A stretch of DNA of 64,000 nucleotides from Mantamonas sphyraenae (Eukaryota; CRuMs; Mantamonadidae), in the NCBI GenBank assembly GCA_026936335.1, contig JAPMXV010000017.1:240456-304455 (forward strand), in the 5' to 3' direction. Below the pieces are notes generated by a model. The model saw nothing but the letters and a program-made list of their open reading frames with translations. It was not told where the DNA came from and made no database searches. The translations under genes were made by a program, and so were the position numbers. The first letter of the stretch is position 1; every line of letters begins with the position of its first letter. Below are positions 1 to 11,302 of the stretch, piece by piece.

Positions 1-918
1 GCTCGTCTGATGCACGCCTCCCTTTTGGACTTTTCTGGCTGCGAGTTTGTCACCGACGACGGGTTGTCGGCAATGGCATACTTGCCACGTCTGAAACACC
101 TCAGCCTGGCCGGGATGGCACATTTGACTGGAGAATGTCTGCGTGCCCTCCTACTGGCTTCGCATCGCACACTGCAAACTCTGGACTTGAGCAACTGCAA
201 CGGAATCACGCCCGTACGGCTGCTGGATGCGCTCCAGGGCGACGGCGGTGGACCAGCCCTTCGTTTGGAGGCTCTGGATTGCCTCAATGTGAGCGGCGTG
301 TCTCGCATTGACGACGACAGCTTGGCCATCTTGGCAGCGTGCACGCCGAATCTGCGTACGGTGGACCTGTCTGGCGTCGCGGCGGTGACGCCAGAAGGCC
401 TCTGTGCAGCGGCTGAACACTGGCAACACTTGCAGCAGGTGGACATGAGCACCATGGCCAACCTAAATGCAGTCGGTGTGGGCACCCTCCTGGCTGCCAA
501 TCCACACATTCACAGCCTCAGCTTGGCTTGCTGCTCCGACGTCGACGACGAGTTTCTCTCTGCCTGTGCACCCTACATGTGCACTCTGGCCTCACTGGAC
601 GTTTCTATGGACTATTCGGTGACATCTACGGGATTGTTGCAGCTTTTCCGCCACGCAGACGCGCTGCAATCGCTGGACGTCAGCATGTGCGCGCAGGTCG
701 ACGACCTGCTCCTCGCTGGCATCGCCAAACTGGGCTCGATGGAAACCCTGCGCCTCTACCGCTGCACGGGTATCACTGGAGAAGGTGTGCGTGCCCTGCT
801 GGAGAGCCATGCTGGGGAGCGCCTGGTCTCGCTGGATTTGTCGCACACAGGCCTGGAAACCCAGCTGCTGGAGTGGATTGCCTTGGAACACAGCCACATC
901 GAGCTGCTGGTCAGCTGA
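1..918 (+). CDS. Leucine-rich-repeat protein (F-box/LRR, AMN1-like), 5' truncated by window edge
   Basis: The reading frame is open from base 1 to the TGA at 916-918, so the start lies outside the window; the first in-frame ATG is at 10. The visible ~305 residues are a run of cysteine-containing LRRs of about 26 residues, with recurring patterns such as LxxLDLSNCNGIT, LNVSGVSRIDDDSLA and LVSLDLSHTGLE. These are typical of the FBXL/AMN1 class, where the LRR horseshoe binds substrates of SCF ubiquitin ligases. No F-box is visible, but it would lie upstream. A second gene of this class is at 48841-49857. The family call is good; a ubiquitin-ligase role is inferred only. Confidence 0.75.
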   Translation, partial: ARLMHASLLDFSGCEFVTDDGLSAMAYLPRLKHLSLAGMAHLTGECLRALLLASHRTLQTLDLSNCNGITPVRLLDALQGDGGGPALRLEALDCLNVSGVSRIDDDSLAILAACTPNLRTVDLSGVAAVTPEGLCAAAEHWQHLQQVDMSTMANLNAVGVGTLLAANPHIHSLSLACCSDVDDEFLSACAPYMCTLASLDVSMDYSVTSTGLLQLFRHADALQSLDVSMCAQVDDLLLAGIAKLGSMETLRLYRCTGITGEGVRALLESHAGERLVSLDLSHTGLETQLLEWIALEHSHIELLVS

Positions 919-1259
919 GCACCTGCCCAAGTCGTACTGTATATACATATTTGTGAGGATGTTGGACGCGTATCTGTACGTGTGGCGTTGGGTTCACACC
1001 GCACGCTCAATGAACGTCGCTTTTGCTCTCTGCGCACAGACTTGGATCAGGGCTGCCAACAGCCGCGGTGTCATTCGCAATCCGTCCTAGCCACGAGGGC
1101 TTGTACAGCACGTCCACCCGTGTTGCCCTTGCACGCATGCATGCAATGCATGCAATCTCACTCGTCCAACGTCAACAACATCTTTCAAGACGCCACCATC
1201 ATCCTCATCATCATCATTATCATCATCATCATCATTTGTGTGTCAACATGGTACTCTGC
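919..1259. other. Convergent intergenic region
   Basis: This is 3' flanking sequence between a plus-strand LRR gene and a minus-strand helicase gene. It contains palindromic GCATGCAT-type words near 1135-1155 and an ATC-rich simple repeat. Short frames run through it but nothing resembles a gene. Confidence 0.5.
1196..1236. repeat. ATC trinucleotide repeat
   Basis: Imperfect (ATC)n tract of about 40 bases in noncoding sequence, lying 3' of both flanking genes. Confidence 0.8.
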
Positions 1260-3561
1260 TCACATGCTGAATTGCCTGTCGTCGTCTTGACGCTTGCCGT
1301 AGGGGTTAGAGGCAGAGAATCGGCCAGCTTGCTTGTGGTACTTTTGCTCGCCTGCTCCGCTGCTGCTTGACCCACCACGACGGCGGGACTTTGTGGCGCC
1401 AGTGATGTTCAAGTTGACCTTGGGGGGCACGGTGAACCCGAAGCTCTTGGCCACCTTGAGGAGATCGAGGGCCTGCACGTCAAAGATGTTTTTGTGCGAG
1501 TGGCTCGCGTAGGCCTGGAGGTAGGAGCGGTAGCCATCGCGGGCGCTCTTGTGAAGGTAGTAGTTCTTTGCAATGAGCTTCTCCAACTGCGACTGCACGT
1601 TTGCAATCTTCTTCTTGGGAAAGTCGTACTCGTTGAGGTTGGCCTTGGCCTGGCGCAGGTAGCGCAGGAAACCCAGCTCGGATGGGAGAAGGAAGAGCAA
1701 CGCCTTGCCCGATGCACCTGCACGTGCTGTACGTCCCACACGGTGAATGTACTCCTTGGGGTCGTCGGGCGGGTCAAACTGAATGATCCAGTCGACGAGC
1801 GGGATGTCCAACCCACGCGCGGCAACGTCGGTGCACAAAAGAATGCCCTTTTCGGCGTTGCAAAACTCGAAAAAGGTGTTTGTGCGCTTCTGCTGCTTGT
1901 GCTTGCCGTGCAGCTCGAGGCAGGGGACGTCGATGTAGTTCAACAGCTCGGCGTGGAACTTGACCGAGTTGCGCGATGACATAAAAACAATGATCTTGCG
2001 GTGTGGGTTCTTCTTGAGAAAGGTAAACAGGAGGAGGAAGCGAGCGTCTGACTCGCAGACGACGTAGCCCTGCTCCAGCGTGTCCACGGTGGCGTTTTCG
2101 CGGTCGTCGTGCACACCCACATACTTGGGCGAGCGCTTGAGACTGAGCTTGGCCAGATCCTGCACGTTGCGCGTCTGGGTGGCGCTGAACAGCATGGTCT
2201 GCCTGTTTTCAGGCAGCAACTTGATGATCTGTGTCATTTCCTCCTCAAAGCCAATCTCCAGGCATCGGTCGGCTTCATCAATGACCAGTGCCTGCAGGTT
2301 CTTGACCAAAAAGCCGCGTGTGTTCTGCAGGTGGTCCAGCAGGCGACCCGGAGTGGCCACAAGCAGGTTGACGCCCTTGAGCAGCTTCTGTTCCTCAGAT
2401 CGGCGGTTGGCTCCGCCCATGACAATGCCAAACGTCTGCGAATGGTACTGCATGAGCACACTTGCCTCTGCGTAGATCTGAAGCGCCAACTCGCGTGTGG
2501 GCGAGATGACAATGACGCCTGTGCCGTTGCGCGGCTTGAATTGCGTCTTGTGCAGGAGCTCGATGGCCGGGATGAGGAACGACATGGTCTTGCCGCTGCC
2601 TGTGCGTGCTGCAGCGAGGATATCGTAGCCTGCCAGCCCCAACGGGATGCTCTTGGCCTGGATTTCTGTCATTTCGGTGAAGCCCTTGTCGGCGATGCCC
2701 TTTCGCGTCGCCTCACTCAGTTCCAGGGACTCAAATGCGGTGTCGTACTCTATGGAATGACAACGTAGGCGGGGTGGTGGGGCGATTCCGTGTGTGAATG
2801 TGTGTCATGAACAGGCGGTGTGCGTGTGTGTGTGTGTGTGTCAGCTACGGGGCGACGAGCGGAGAAAGAACGACGGCCGGGTCCGGTGTCCGGCCAACGG
2901 ATTTTCCTCGGCTGGCCCTTTGCATGCATGCAGGAGCCACACGCAGGGTTCCATGGAAGCATGTGGTCGCGGGGACGTGCATGTGCCCACTGGCTGGTTG
3001 CGTCCGAGGGTGTGTGTACGAGGACGGGCTCGGCCAGGGACAACTTCCGCATTCGCACCTGGAAAACTCACCCTGGACGTCCTCCTCCTCGGCCTTGAGC
3101 TGCTTTGCGGCAGAAGCTCCCTTGCTCTTGGTCTTCTTGCTGGATGAGGACGACGATTTGTTGGTGTCGTCTTCGTCATCGCTGCTGCTGCTGCTGCTGC
3201 TCTTGCTGCTGCTCTTTTTGTGCTTGCGTCGCTTCTTCGACGAGGCGGATTCGTCAGCCTGTTCCTCCCAGCTAATCGACTGCTCCCCAGCATCCGAGTC
3301 GTCGTCGTCTTCATCCTCGTCCACTTGCTTGCCCCTCTTGGCCTCCTTGCGCTCGTCCTGCTCGCTGCGTGCCTCTTCCATGCTCTGGCGGTCCCGCTTC
3401 TTCTGCTTCTTCTTCTTGCTGCTGCTCTTCTTGGCCGATTTCGTCTCTGAACGCGTCGTCTCCTCCTCCTCAGCCTCCACAACCACCTCTTGCTCCTCCT
3501 CCTCGACGTCTTTGGACGACGTACGCTTCTTGCGGCTGCGCTTCTTGTCGCTCTTGGCCAT
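1260..3561 (-). CDS. HAS1: DEAD-box ATP-dependent RNA helicase, DDX18/HAS1 family
   Basis: Two exons: 3561-3072 and 2749-1260, with a 322-base intron (donor GTGAGT at 3071, acceptor CATAG ending 2750) in matching phase 1; 659 aa. Residues ~1-165 are a Lys/Ser/Glu-rich low-complexity tail. The core follows with all helicase motifs: the FESL and TEIQ Q-motif region, AARTGSGKT (Walker A), [23 protein letters not shown] ([10 protein letters not shown]), SAT, and the C-lobe ARGLD and [10 protein letters not shown]. The C-terminus has the HAS1-type [12 protein letters not shown] and NPYGK elements that distinguish it from DDX10/DBP4. HAS1 is a nucleolar helicase needed for 40S and 60S pre-rRNA processing. 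Its ATG is 60 bases from the divergent start at 3622. Confidence 0.93.
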
Positions 3562-3621
3562 GGTTGGGGTTTTTGGTGGCAGCGCAGGCGTCGCCAAACT
3601 CTCGTGCACATCAACCCCGCC

Positions 3622-6600
3622 ATGACCGAGCCGCTGGGGGAAACTACGTCCAGTGAGGATGTCGACAGCTGGGATCTCATGCCAGAAGATTCGGTGAAGC
3701 TGATGTCCAGCGCAAAGCTGAACGTGTGGAGTGAAAGCCAAGGAGCCTTGCTGGGGGCTTCCACCAACGACGACGACGACGACGACAGGCAGAACAAGGA
3801 GGACGGAGAAGAAGAGGAAGAAGAGGAAGAGGACGACGATTCGGACGACGACGGCTTCATGGTGCGGCGACGCGTGCCGAAGCGGAAGAACCCGCACGAT
3901 GTTGGGCACGTGTTTGTGATGCTGGGCGATTTGCAAACGCTGGCTTGCGACGCGTGGCTGTTCCCCACCGACGCCACATTCAACTTTAGCTATGCGTGGT
4001 CATGGGTAGGTGGCCAAGGAAGGGGCGTGTGCACACCGGTGAACGATAAAAAGGGCCACAACAAGCTGTGGAAGGCTGACCCACCACCCAAAAACACACA
4101 AACACACAGCCCTACGACACCGTGAACGTACCGACGCGCAAGTCGTACCCGGAGTGGGGATACAGCAAACACGTGCTCCGCATCGACACTTGGTTCCCGG
4201 ACAAGGTGAACCCGTACATGGTAAACACAAACGTGCCTCTGGATGAGATGCTGCAGCACGTGGCCGACTTTCTGGACGTGGTGGCGTCCGATCTGAAGGA
4301 CAAGGAACCTGCGTACCGCAGACACAAGCACTTGGTGGGCATGCCTGTGGTGGGTACAGGGTACGGAGGCCATCAGGAATGGTCTGGCTCGGTGCTGCAG
4401 CAATTGTTTCCCGTCCTCTACGCCAAGAGCGAGGAGCACAACATGGACGTTGTCCTGGTTGCGTACGAGCGTGAAATGTTCTCTGCTGCCCAGGTTGCTC
4501 GCAAGCAGGCGTCGTTCCGCAGCCAACAGTGGCAGGTGCTGGACGAAAAGGCTCAGGATCTTGCGCAGCGAATGGCCAACCATGCCCTGGACGAGTCTCT
4601 TGTGCTGTTTGTGGGCGCCGGTGTGTCCATGGGTGCCGGTCTGCCATCATGGTGGGGGCTGCTGCACAAGCTGGCCAAGCAGGCCGGATTCACGGACAAA
4701 GAGTGTGAGGCGTTCTGGCCACCCATGTCGCCGCTGGACTGTGCACGCATTGTCGAGACACGGTTGGGTCAGAGTCTGGGTCCTTTGATTGCCAAGGAGT
4801 TGCGTGTGCCTCTGTGCTCGCCGCAGCATCTGATGCTTGCCTCGTTGCCCGTGCGTGAGGTGATCACCACCAACTACGACGAGTGCTTTGAGCGTGCCTC
4901 GCGCAACGCACGTGTGTCCACCGTCGTCCTTCCCTACGAGCCTGAAATGGACGTCGACCGCTGGGTGCTCAAGATGCACGGATGCGTCAACCACCCGGAG
5001 GACATTGTGCTGACGCGCTCGCACTACATCCGCTACGCCCAGCGCCGCGGCGCCTTGGCCGGCATTGCCCAGGCCCTGCTCATCACCAAGCACATGCTCT
5101 TTGCCGGCTTCTCTCTCAACGACGACAACTTTCTCAAGATCATCGACACGGTGAAGCAGGCAAAGGGCGACCTGGCCGTTGCTGACGCCAGTGCAGGTCA
5201 AGGAAGCAAAGCGAACGAGGGGGAGGAAGAAGCAGGCAGCAGCAGCAGCAGCAGCAGCACGGTGCCCAGGGTCAAGTTTGAATTGCCTGAAGGAGTGGTG
5301 GACAGCTCGGAGGACGACGACAGCTACGGCAACGTGTTTGGCTCGACGGTGACACTGGACAACGATCCTGTGTTTGAAAACCTGTGGCAAAACGACCTGC
5401 ACATTGTTTGCACGCAGGAGCAGGGTGGACCTTTCTCGCTGGGCATTTGGCGCTTGGAAATCTTTTACGATCTGCTCAACTCGCACATTTACAGCCACAG
5501 CACGCAGTACGTGCTGGACCCGCGGTACGACGCCATGTTGAGCTCGGGTGAGGAACGCATTGTGGGCAGCATCCACAAGTTTGTACGTTGTGTGGAGAAG
5601 CAGTTTCCGGAGGCTGTGAACAGCAGCCAATGGCCGCTGGTGGTCAACTTTCTGTACGAACTGGGCGGAGAGACCCTGTTGAAGTTCCTGCCACTTCCCA
5701 AGGGTCAAGTTGCACAGCAGACGCGTCGCATGTCGTCTGTACCCTCGCTGCTGGAAAGCGTGAGCACGACCGACTCTTGCGATGCGGGGGACATCATCCA
5801 GCACAAGGCAGGCAGTGGCACAGTGTTCCTGGTGCAGTCGGACATCCGAGTGATGAGCGCAGACGCAACGTTGATCCCATTCAGCGAGAACCAAGTGTGC
5901 ATGGCGTTCTTCCATGCGGAGAGCCGACTTGCGGAACTGATTGCAGAAGGCAAGGGTGAGGTGGCGGCGGATTCCTTGAAGGACGGAACGGTTCAACTGG
6001 AAGAGAGTACGCCAGGGCAGCTGCATCGCCTGTTTAAGCATTGTCACGAGGACAAGACGGCCATTGTCTACGCGGTGGACATTGGGAGCGAGTTTGCAGG
6101 AGTGGAGTTTCTGGCGTCGTGTGCAAACACGTTCCTGGCCCAGGTGCACGCAGACGTGGTAGAGCACGAGTTGGTGCCTCACAACGGACGAGCACGCCAT
6201 TTGGTGACGTTGCCAATCATTGGGACGGGCTGGGGCGAAGGCGCAAACCACACCGGGGCTGTGCTTGCTGCACTGCTGCCGGAGCTGTACACAGGGGCAC
6301 AGCAGTATGGTCTGGATGTGGTGTTGGTCACCAACGACCCAAACGCATACTTGGCAGCGCAGATGCAGCGCAACGCCATGGTGGAGAACCCGTGGCCAGA
6401 CCTGACCATGTCGCAGCGAGCGGAGGGGCGTCGGTTGGCTAAACTGGCAGCCAAGGGCCATTTGGCAGCCATGGTGGGAGCCGGAGTGGCAGCAGACGCA
6501 GGCATTGCGTCGTGGCGTGTGTTTCTGTGCGACTTTGCGGTGGAGCATGGCTTGGACGAATCGTATGTGCACAACCTGCTTGAACGCTTCGACGTGCTGG

Positions 6601-7529
6601 ACACAGCCAGGCTGGTTGCTCAGAGGTGTGGAGGACGCGAGGCACTTGCGGCTGCGCTTGTGGAACGTGTGCAGCAGGCACGGCGGTTTACGATGAAACA
6701 CGCCCTGCTGGCGTCGCTGCCCATCGACCAGTGGATCAGCACCAACTATGACGATCTGTTGCAAAAGGCATGTGCAGCAGCACACAGGGACATTGCTGTG
6801 CTGTTGCGCGAACCCGTGCACAGCACGCGTTGGCTGTTGAACATGTACGGCAGCGTGAGCGCGCCCGAGAGCCTCATCCTGCGTTCGCGCGACGACATCG
6901 AGGCGTCGAACCACCAGGGAATGGCACTATCGGGTGTGTTGCAGACACAGCTGATCACGAAGCATCTTTTGTGTGTGGGCTTTGGTCTGGACAACGACAA
7001 GTTCTTTTCGCTGGCGTATGCCGTGCGCCAGGCAATCAGCGACGCTCGGGAGAACTTTGGCACGGCACTGACGACGTTTGAGGACCAGCTGTTGGAGGAT
7101 GTGTGGGCAGGCAGCCTGCATCTGGTGCCCATGGTGTACACGGACGACCACCAGGTGCCACAGGACGAGGAAGAGCGCGACACGCCAGGCAAGATGCACA
7201 GCGGCTCCAAGTCGGTGGCACATGCTGCACGTGTCATGGATATCTTCCTGGACTGCCTGGCTCAGCAGACGCTGATGGAGCAGGGCGATCGCTCGTTCTT
7301 GCTGGACGACTGGTTCGAGTCGCTGCTTAGCCCAGAGGACAAACAGCTCAAGAAGGCACTTCTGGTGCTCAAGCACGACCTCCCCGACACGGGTGTCACT
7401 GTGCCAGTCATCAAAAACGTCGAGCGGCTGCTCAAGATGTTTGGCGACGTGGCCAAGTCGCGCTTCCGATACCGCAAAAAGGCAGGGCGCAAGATGAGCG
7501 AGTTGTCATTCAGTGAAATGGCGTTCTGA
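3622..7529 (+). CDS. Duplicated macro-like + SIR2-like (SIR2_2 type) protein
   Basis: Two exons, 3622-4005 and 4110-7529 (donor GTAGGT, acceptor CACACAG, phase 0); 1267 aa. An acidic N-terminus (~50-80) is followed by a macro-like domain (~95-260; LGDLQTLACDAWLFPTD then MPVVGTGYGG) and a SIR2-like domain (~270-475; FVGAGVSMGAG, TTNYDECFE with Asn383, LKMHG with His418, FAGFSLND). After a polyserine/acidic linker and a helical region both domains recur: macro-like ~698-880 (PIIGTGWGEG) and SIR2-like ~905-1100 (MVGAGVAADAG, STNYDD with Asn1007). In the second copy the KMHG motif reads NMYG, with Tyr1041 in place of the expected catalytic His. SIR2-like domains of this type hydrolyse or deacylate using NAD+ in prokaryotic antiviral systems such as Thoeris; macro folds bind ADP-ribose. 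Activity of copy 1 and loss in copy 2 are inferred. Confidence 0.8.
5238..5262 (+). repeat. AGC repeat encoding a polyserine linker
   Basis: (AGC)n in frame within the macro/SIR2 gene, giving about eight serines between the first SIR2-like domain and an acidic stretch. It probably acts as a flexible linker. Confidence 0.7.
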
Positions 7530-7701
7530 TGGAGAGAGTGTGTCGTGTCCTGATGCCGTTTTGGTTGTGCGCATCGATGGTTCTGGCGATGACGCGAAAC
7601 GTGTCGGGAGGCCCGACGACAACAAAAAAAAGCAAACCGCGGGCTTTGCGCCGTCGACACCAGCAAATCCAACAGAGGAGCAATTCACACAAACGAACAA
7701 A

Positions 7702-8781
7702 ATGTCGTCTGCCAAGGCTATTGTCAAGACTTTCCACGAGACCAACACACACACGGGCTCGCACGTCGTGTCGTGCGCAGCCACCAAGGAGGCTGCCATC
7801 GTTGATGCCGTGCTGGTGTACGCCAGCAACAGCGGACGCACAAGGTAGGTACAGGGAACAAGGGGGGAGGTGTGCTGCACACAGGACACAGGACACGGCA
7901 AACACAAGGCGTTGAGCGTGCACGTGAGGTGTGCACGTACCTGGACACAGCTGGACGTGTGTCTGGAGCGTGTCCGGAGAACGGCTGGAGGGTTCTGACG
8001 GAATTTTGCCGAAACTGACGCGCTGTTCCTTGCCGTCCACAGCAACGACATGATCGACGAGATTGTGGCGTATGTGAAGGAAGAGAACCTGGATGTGAAG
8101 TACCTGATCGATTCGCACGTGCATGCCGACCACCTGACGGCTCTGGCAGTGCTGAAGGAGCACTTTCCCGAAGCCAAGACGGTGTGCAACCACAACATCA
8201 CGCAGGTGCAGGACACGTTCAAACCCATCTTCAATCTGGGCGACGAAGTGCCCGCCGACGGTTCCCAGTTTGACGTGCTGGTCAAGGAGGGCGACGTGGT
8301 GAAGCTGGGCGAGCTGGACGGCCTGCACGTGATGGAGACGCCGGGCCACACGCCGGCATGCACCACCTACTACATTGACGGCGACTGTGCCTTTGTGGGT
8401 GACACCATCTTTATGCCGGACATGGGCACGGCACGCTGCGACTTTCCGGGAGGAAGCGCAGACACGCTGTGGGAGAGTGTGCAGCGCATCCTGGCGCTCA
8501 AGGACGAGACGCGTCTGTTTGTGGGCCACGACTACGCTCCGGGAGACCGAGAGACGTTTGAGTTTGAGAGCACAGTGGCCGATGAGAAGGCCAGCAACAA
8601 GCACGTGAAGGAGGGCACGACCAAGGAGGAGTTTCTGGAGTTTCGCACCACACGCGACCTGCAACTGTCCCACCCTGGACTCATCCTGCCTTCCCTGCAG
8701 GTCAACATCCGTGGTGGTGAGCTGCCCGAGCCCGAGAGCAACGGCACACGCTACCTGAAGATCCCGCTCAACACGATCTGA
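7702..8781 (+). CDS. Metallo-beta-lactamase-fold persulfide dioxygenase (ETHE1/Blh-like)
   Basis: Two exons, 7702-7844 and 8043-8781 (donor GTAGGT, acceptor TCCACAG, phase 2), giving 293 aa. The second exon has the metal-binding HVHADH motif of the MBL fold, the downstream GHTPACTTYY histidine motif, FVGDTIF and FVGHDYAP. GTARCDFPGG followed by a SADTLW segment matches persulfide dioxygenases and the bacterial Blh group rather than glyoxalase II. Such enzymes oxidise glutathione persulfide to sulfite using mononuclear iron, usually in mitochondria. No clear targeting peptide is visible; the first exon starts MSSAKAIVKTF. The enzyme class is firm; the exact substrate is inferred from the family. 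Confidence 0.85.
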
Positions 8782-8811
8782 GCAACGAGGCGCTGCCAAT
8801 GTATCTATGTC

Positions 8812-8812
<1 letters not shown>

Positions 8813-8857
<45 letters not shown>
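8813..8857. repeat. (AC)n microsatellite
   Basis: About 45 bases of uninterrupted AC dinucleotide, followed by a short AT step. It lies between two convergent genes. Confidence 0.95.
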
Positions 8858-8862
<5 letters not shown>

Positions 8863-8902
8863 CCCTCTCTTCCATTCCATTCCATGTCATGCCACGCCTC
8901 GC

Positions 8903-10605
8903 TCAAACCACTCGCTCCCGCACTGCCTCGAGCTGCAGCTGAAGGAAGCGCAGACGACGGCTGTCGATCAGGGCATCGTGCAAACTCTGGCCGATGGCAT
9001 CGGCGGCAGTCTTGAGCCTGCTGCCCTGCAGCTGTTGTTCAGAGCACCGTCGTGTCCACGCACTCGTCACCACGTTGTGTCATCCTGTGAAGCAATCCAC
9101 TGGAACAGGCGCTGCACAAGTTCGTCGGGGAGTGTGGTCCACAGCTCTGTCGGCTGGTACTCATCCATCCCACCCGCCTCAAACATCACTTCTCGCTCCT
9201 CACTGTTCATGATGAGGACCGTTTCCATCTGCTCATCCGTGCGTCCCGTGTAAACGCCGTGCAGTTGCCGACTCCACGGCAATTCGCAGAGTAACCTGGC
9301 TGCCGACTTTGCCCCACACTCCACATGTGTGTCTGCACCTGCGTTGACCAGCTCCACGGCCACTTGCAGATGGCACTGTTCCGCAGCTCGCTGCAGCGCC
9401 GTGACGCCGTCTTGTTCCAAAGTGGCGTGTGGCGACACCCCTTGTGCAAGCAGTGCTCGCACGGCATCCAAGTCTCCGTCTGCTGAAGCCATGTGCAATT
9501 CTTCCAGCAAGGACACGTTTGCTTTGGGTCCCGGGTAGCGCACCAGTGTGCTCCTGACAAGCGTGTGGTTCTCCTCCGGGAACGGGTGCATTTCCTCCAG
9601 AAACAGAGCGTCCGGCAATCGCAGCGTGTGCAACGACGAATTGGCCAAGAGCATGGCTTTGAAGGATTCCCACCAATGGACCTCCCCGCGCTCCAGGTCG
9701 ACGCCCTTGAGAGTCAGCGACCCCAGCGTCCTGTTCTCTTTCAATGCATCCAACACGGCCTCCAGTGCCTCAAGATTCACCGCACGCCTCTGCCCCGACC
9801 ATTCCAGGGACAACAAAGAGGCGTTGGATCGGAGCATGGCGGCCATCGCCTTGGTGCCTTCCACGTCGCCCACATGTCGTTTGACCACAAGGTTTTTCAC
9901 GGCACGGTTGCCTTTGAATGCATCCGCGAGCACTGACAAGGCCACGTCGTCCAGTTGGCACAGCTGCAACGTCACGTCGTGCAGGTGTGTGGCCTGCGCC
10001 AACGCCTGGAGGAACGCTTCAGGGTCCCCGTGCTCGTCCACTTCCACACGCAAGCGGTGGATGCACGTGTTTCCCAGCACAATGTCACCCAAGATCTCCA
10101 TGCCCCTTTTGTCCAGTGCACCGGCATACACGGTGAGTGTGTGGACCGGCACCGTGGCCAGACCCGTTGCCACGGACGCCAGCTCCTCTGTGTTCTCCAA
10201 TGGACCAATGGTCAGCTTGCGCAACCCCGTGTTCAGACACAACATACGGTCGAGCACCTGTGATTTCTCAGTGCTCAGCATTGGGCCACGGTTGGACCAC
10301 GGCGCCGGCGCCCCTCTCAGCTGCCCAGTCACCGACAGCGCCGTCACGGTGGGGTGCTGCGCCAAGGAGCCGGCAATGGCCTCGAAGGATGTGTCTAGCA
10401 TGGCGACGATCAAGGTCACACTCGTCACGGTGCGGTTGTCGTACAGTGCGTCCGAGATGGTCACTGCGTCGTCGACGCTGATGCTTCCATGAGAATTGCG
10501 TGGACGAAGCAACAGAGCAGTGGCCTCGCTCATGCGTTCAGCCAAGGCATGTGAGTCACCGTCGGGCACACCATTCCACAGCGAATCTGCAGAGTTGAGG
10601 AGCAT
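8903..10605 (-). CDS. LRR (RNI-like) plus ankyrin-repeat protein
   Basis: Modelled as 10605-9071 joined to 9020-8903 (~550 aa). The first exon alone would end in TGA at 9067, but a coding-looking tail (LKTAADAIGQSLHDALIDSR) follows in phase 2 after a ~50-base intron; a donor at 9073 or 9070 gives the same frame. Residues ~30-385 contain ribonuclease-inhibitor-like LRRs (LTIGPLE, LTLKGVDL, LHTLRLPDAL). Residues ~400-460 contain one or two ankyrin repeats (LLEELHMASADGDLDAVRAL, then GVTALQRAAEQ). The end (WTTLPDELVQRLFQWI) resembles an F-box-like or SOCS-like helix pair. The start is the ATG 47 bases from the divergent gene; an alternative is at 10533. It is probably a protein-interaction adaptor; the function is not recognisable. 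Confidence 0.6.
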
Positions 10606-10652
10606 GGACGCGTTCTTGGGTCGTCGTGCGCAGGGCAGCACAACCCGCACGC

Positions 10653-11234
10653 ATGTCCAGTCGAGGCAAAGGCAAAACCAAGCAGAAGGGTTCGTCGCGT
10701 TCGGAACGGCGCAAGGCAGCTCGTGCAGCGGCCAGGCAAGCCCAGCAAAAGACAAAGGTGGACATTGCGGACTCGCTCGGGGACGACACAGACTCGGAGG
10801 CCAAAGAAGGCACCGACACAGACACACAGACACATCAGCAGGAGGAAGTGGCCAAGGTGGACAACGACACAAAGGAATGGTGCACCAACATGGTCCAGAA
10901 GGAGATTGAGCGCGTGCAGAGCGAGGGCGGCAAGGCAATCACGCTCCCTGTCGTCTCGTTTGCTACTGTGTGGCACGACGACGTGCTGGTCAACCATCTG
11001 CTTGTTGATTCCAACTATGACTTTGAGAACGTGTCCCAAGTCATGCTCAGCGACCCGCAAGAGGGCCCCAAACCAAACCACAACTTTTGCTTTGTCGTCC
11101 TCGTCCAACCTGGCGCAGATGTGGCCATTCTGCTGCCGTACGTGTTTACAGACAACAGCGAGAACACGCTGAGCGAGTGGCAGTTTACCAACGCCAAAGG
11201 GGACGTCGCACGCACGCGCGTCGATTTTGCTTGA
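10653..11234 (+). CDS. Hypothetical protein, basic N-terminus
   Basis: An intact 193-residue frame starting MSSRGKGKTKQKG. Residues 1-40 are Lys/Arg/Ser-rich and could be a nuclear-localisation or RNA-binding tail. Residues ~40-75 are acidic and Thr-rich. The last ~120 residues look globular (LPVVSFATVWHDDVLVNHLL, FCFVVLVQPGADVAILLPYVF) with alternating hydrophobics suggesting beta strands. I do not recognise a family. It is transcribed away from the LRR-ankyrin gene across a 47-base gap. Confidence 0.6.
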   Translation: MSSRGKGKTKQKGSSRSERRKAARAAARQAQQKTKVDIADSLGDDTDSEAKEGTDTDTQTHQQEEVAKVDNDTKEWCTNMVQKEIERVQSEGGKAITLPVVSFATVWHDDVLVNHLLVDSNYDFENVSQVMLSDPQEGPKPNHNFCFVVLVQPGADVAILLPYVFTDNSENTLSEWQFTNAKGDVARTRVDFA

Positions 11235-11302
11235 CGAGCAGAGACGCAGAGGTTGTGACCCCAATGAAAACATGTTTCTTCCCTTCCCACCATTCCAGCC
11301 TC

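Noticed and set aside
4647-6914. 755-residue minus-strand frame
   Set aside because: Antisense shadow of the macro/SIR2 gene, whose motifs are unambiguous.
9067-9069. TGA as the end of the LRR-ankyrin gene
   Set aside because: A coding-looking tail follows in a compatible phase after a ~50-base GT-AG intron; kept as an alternative.
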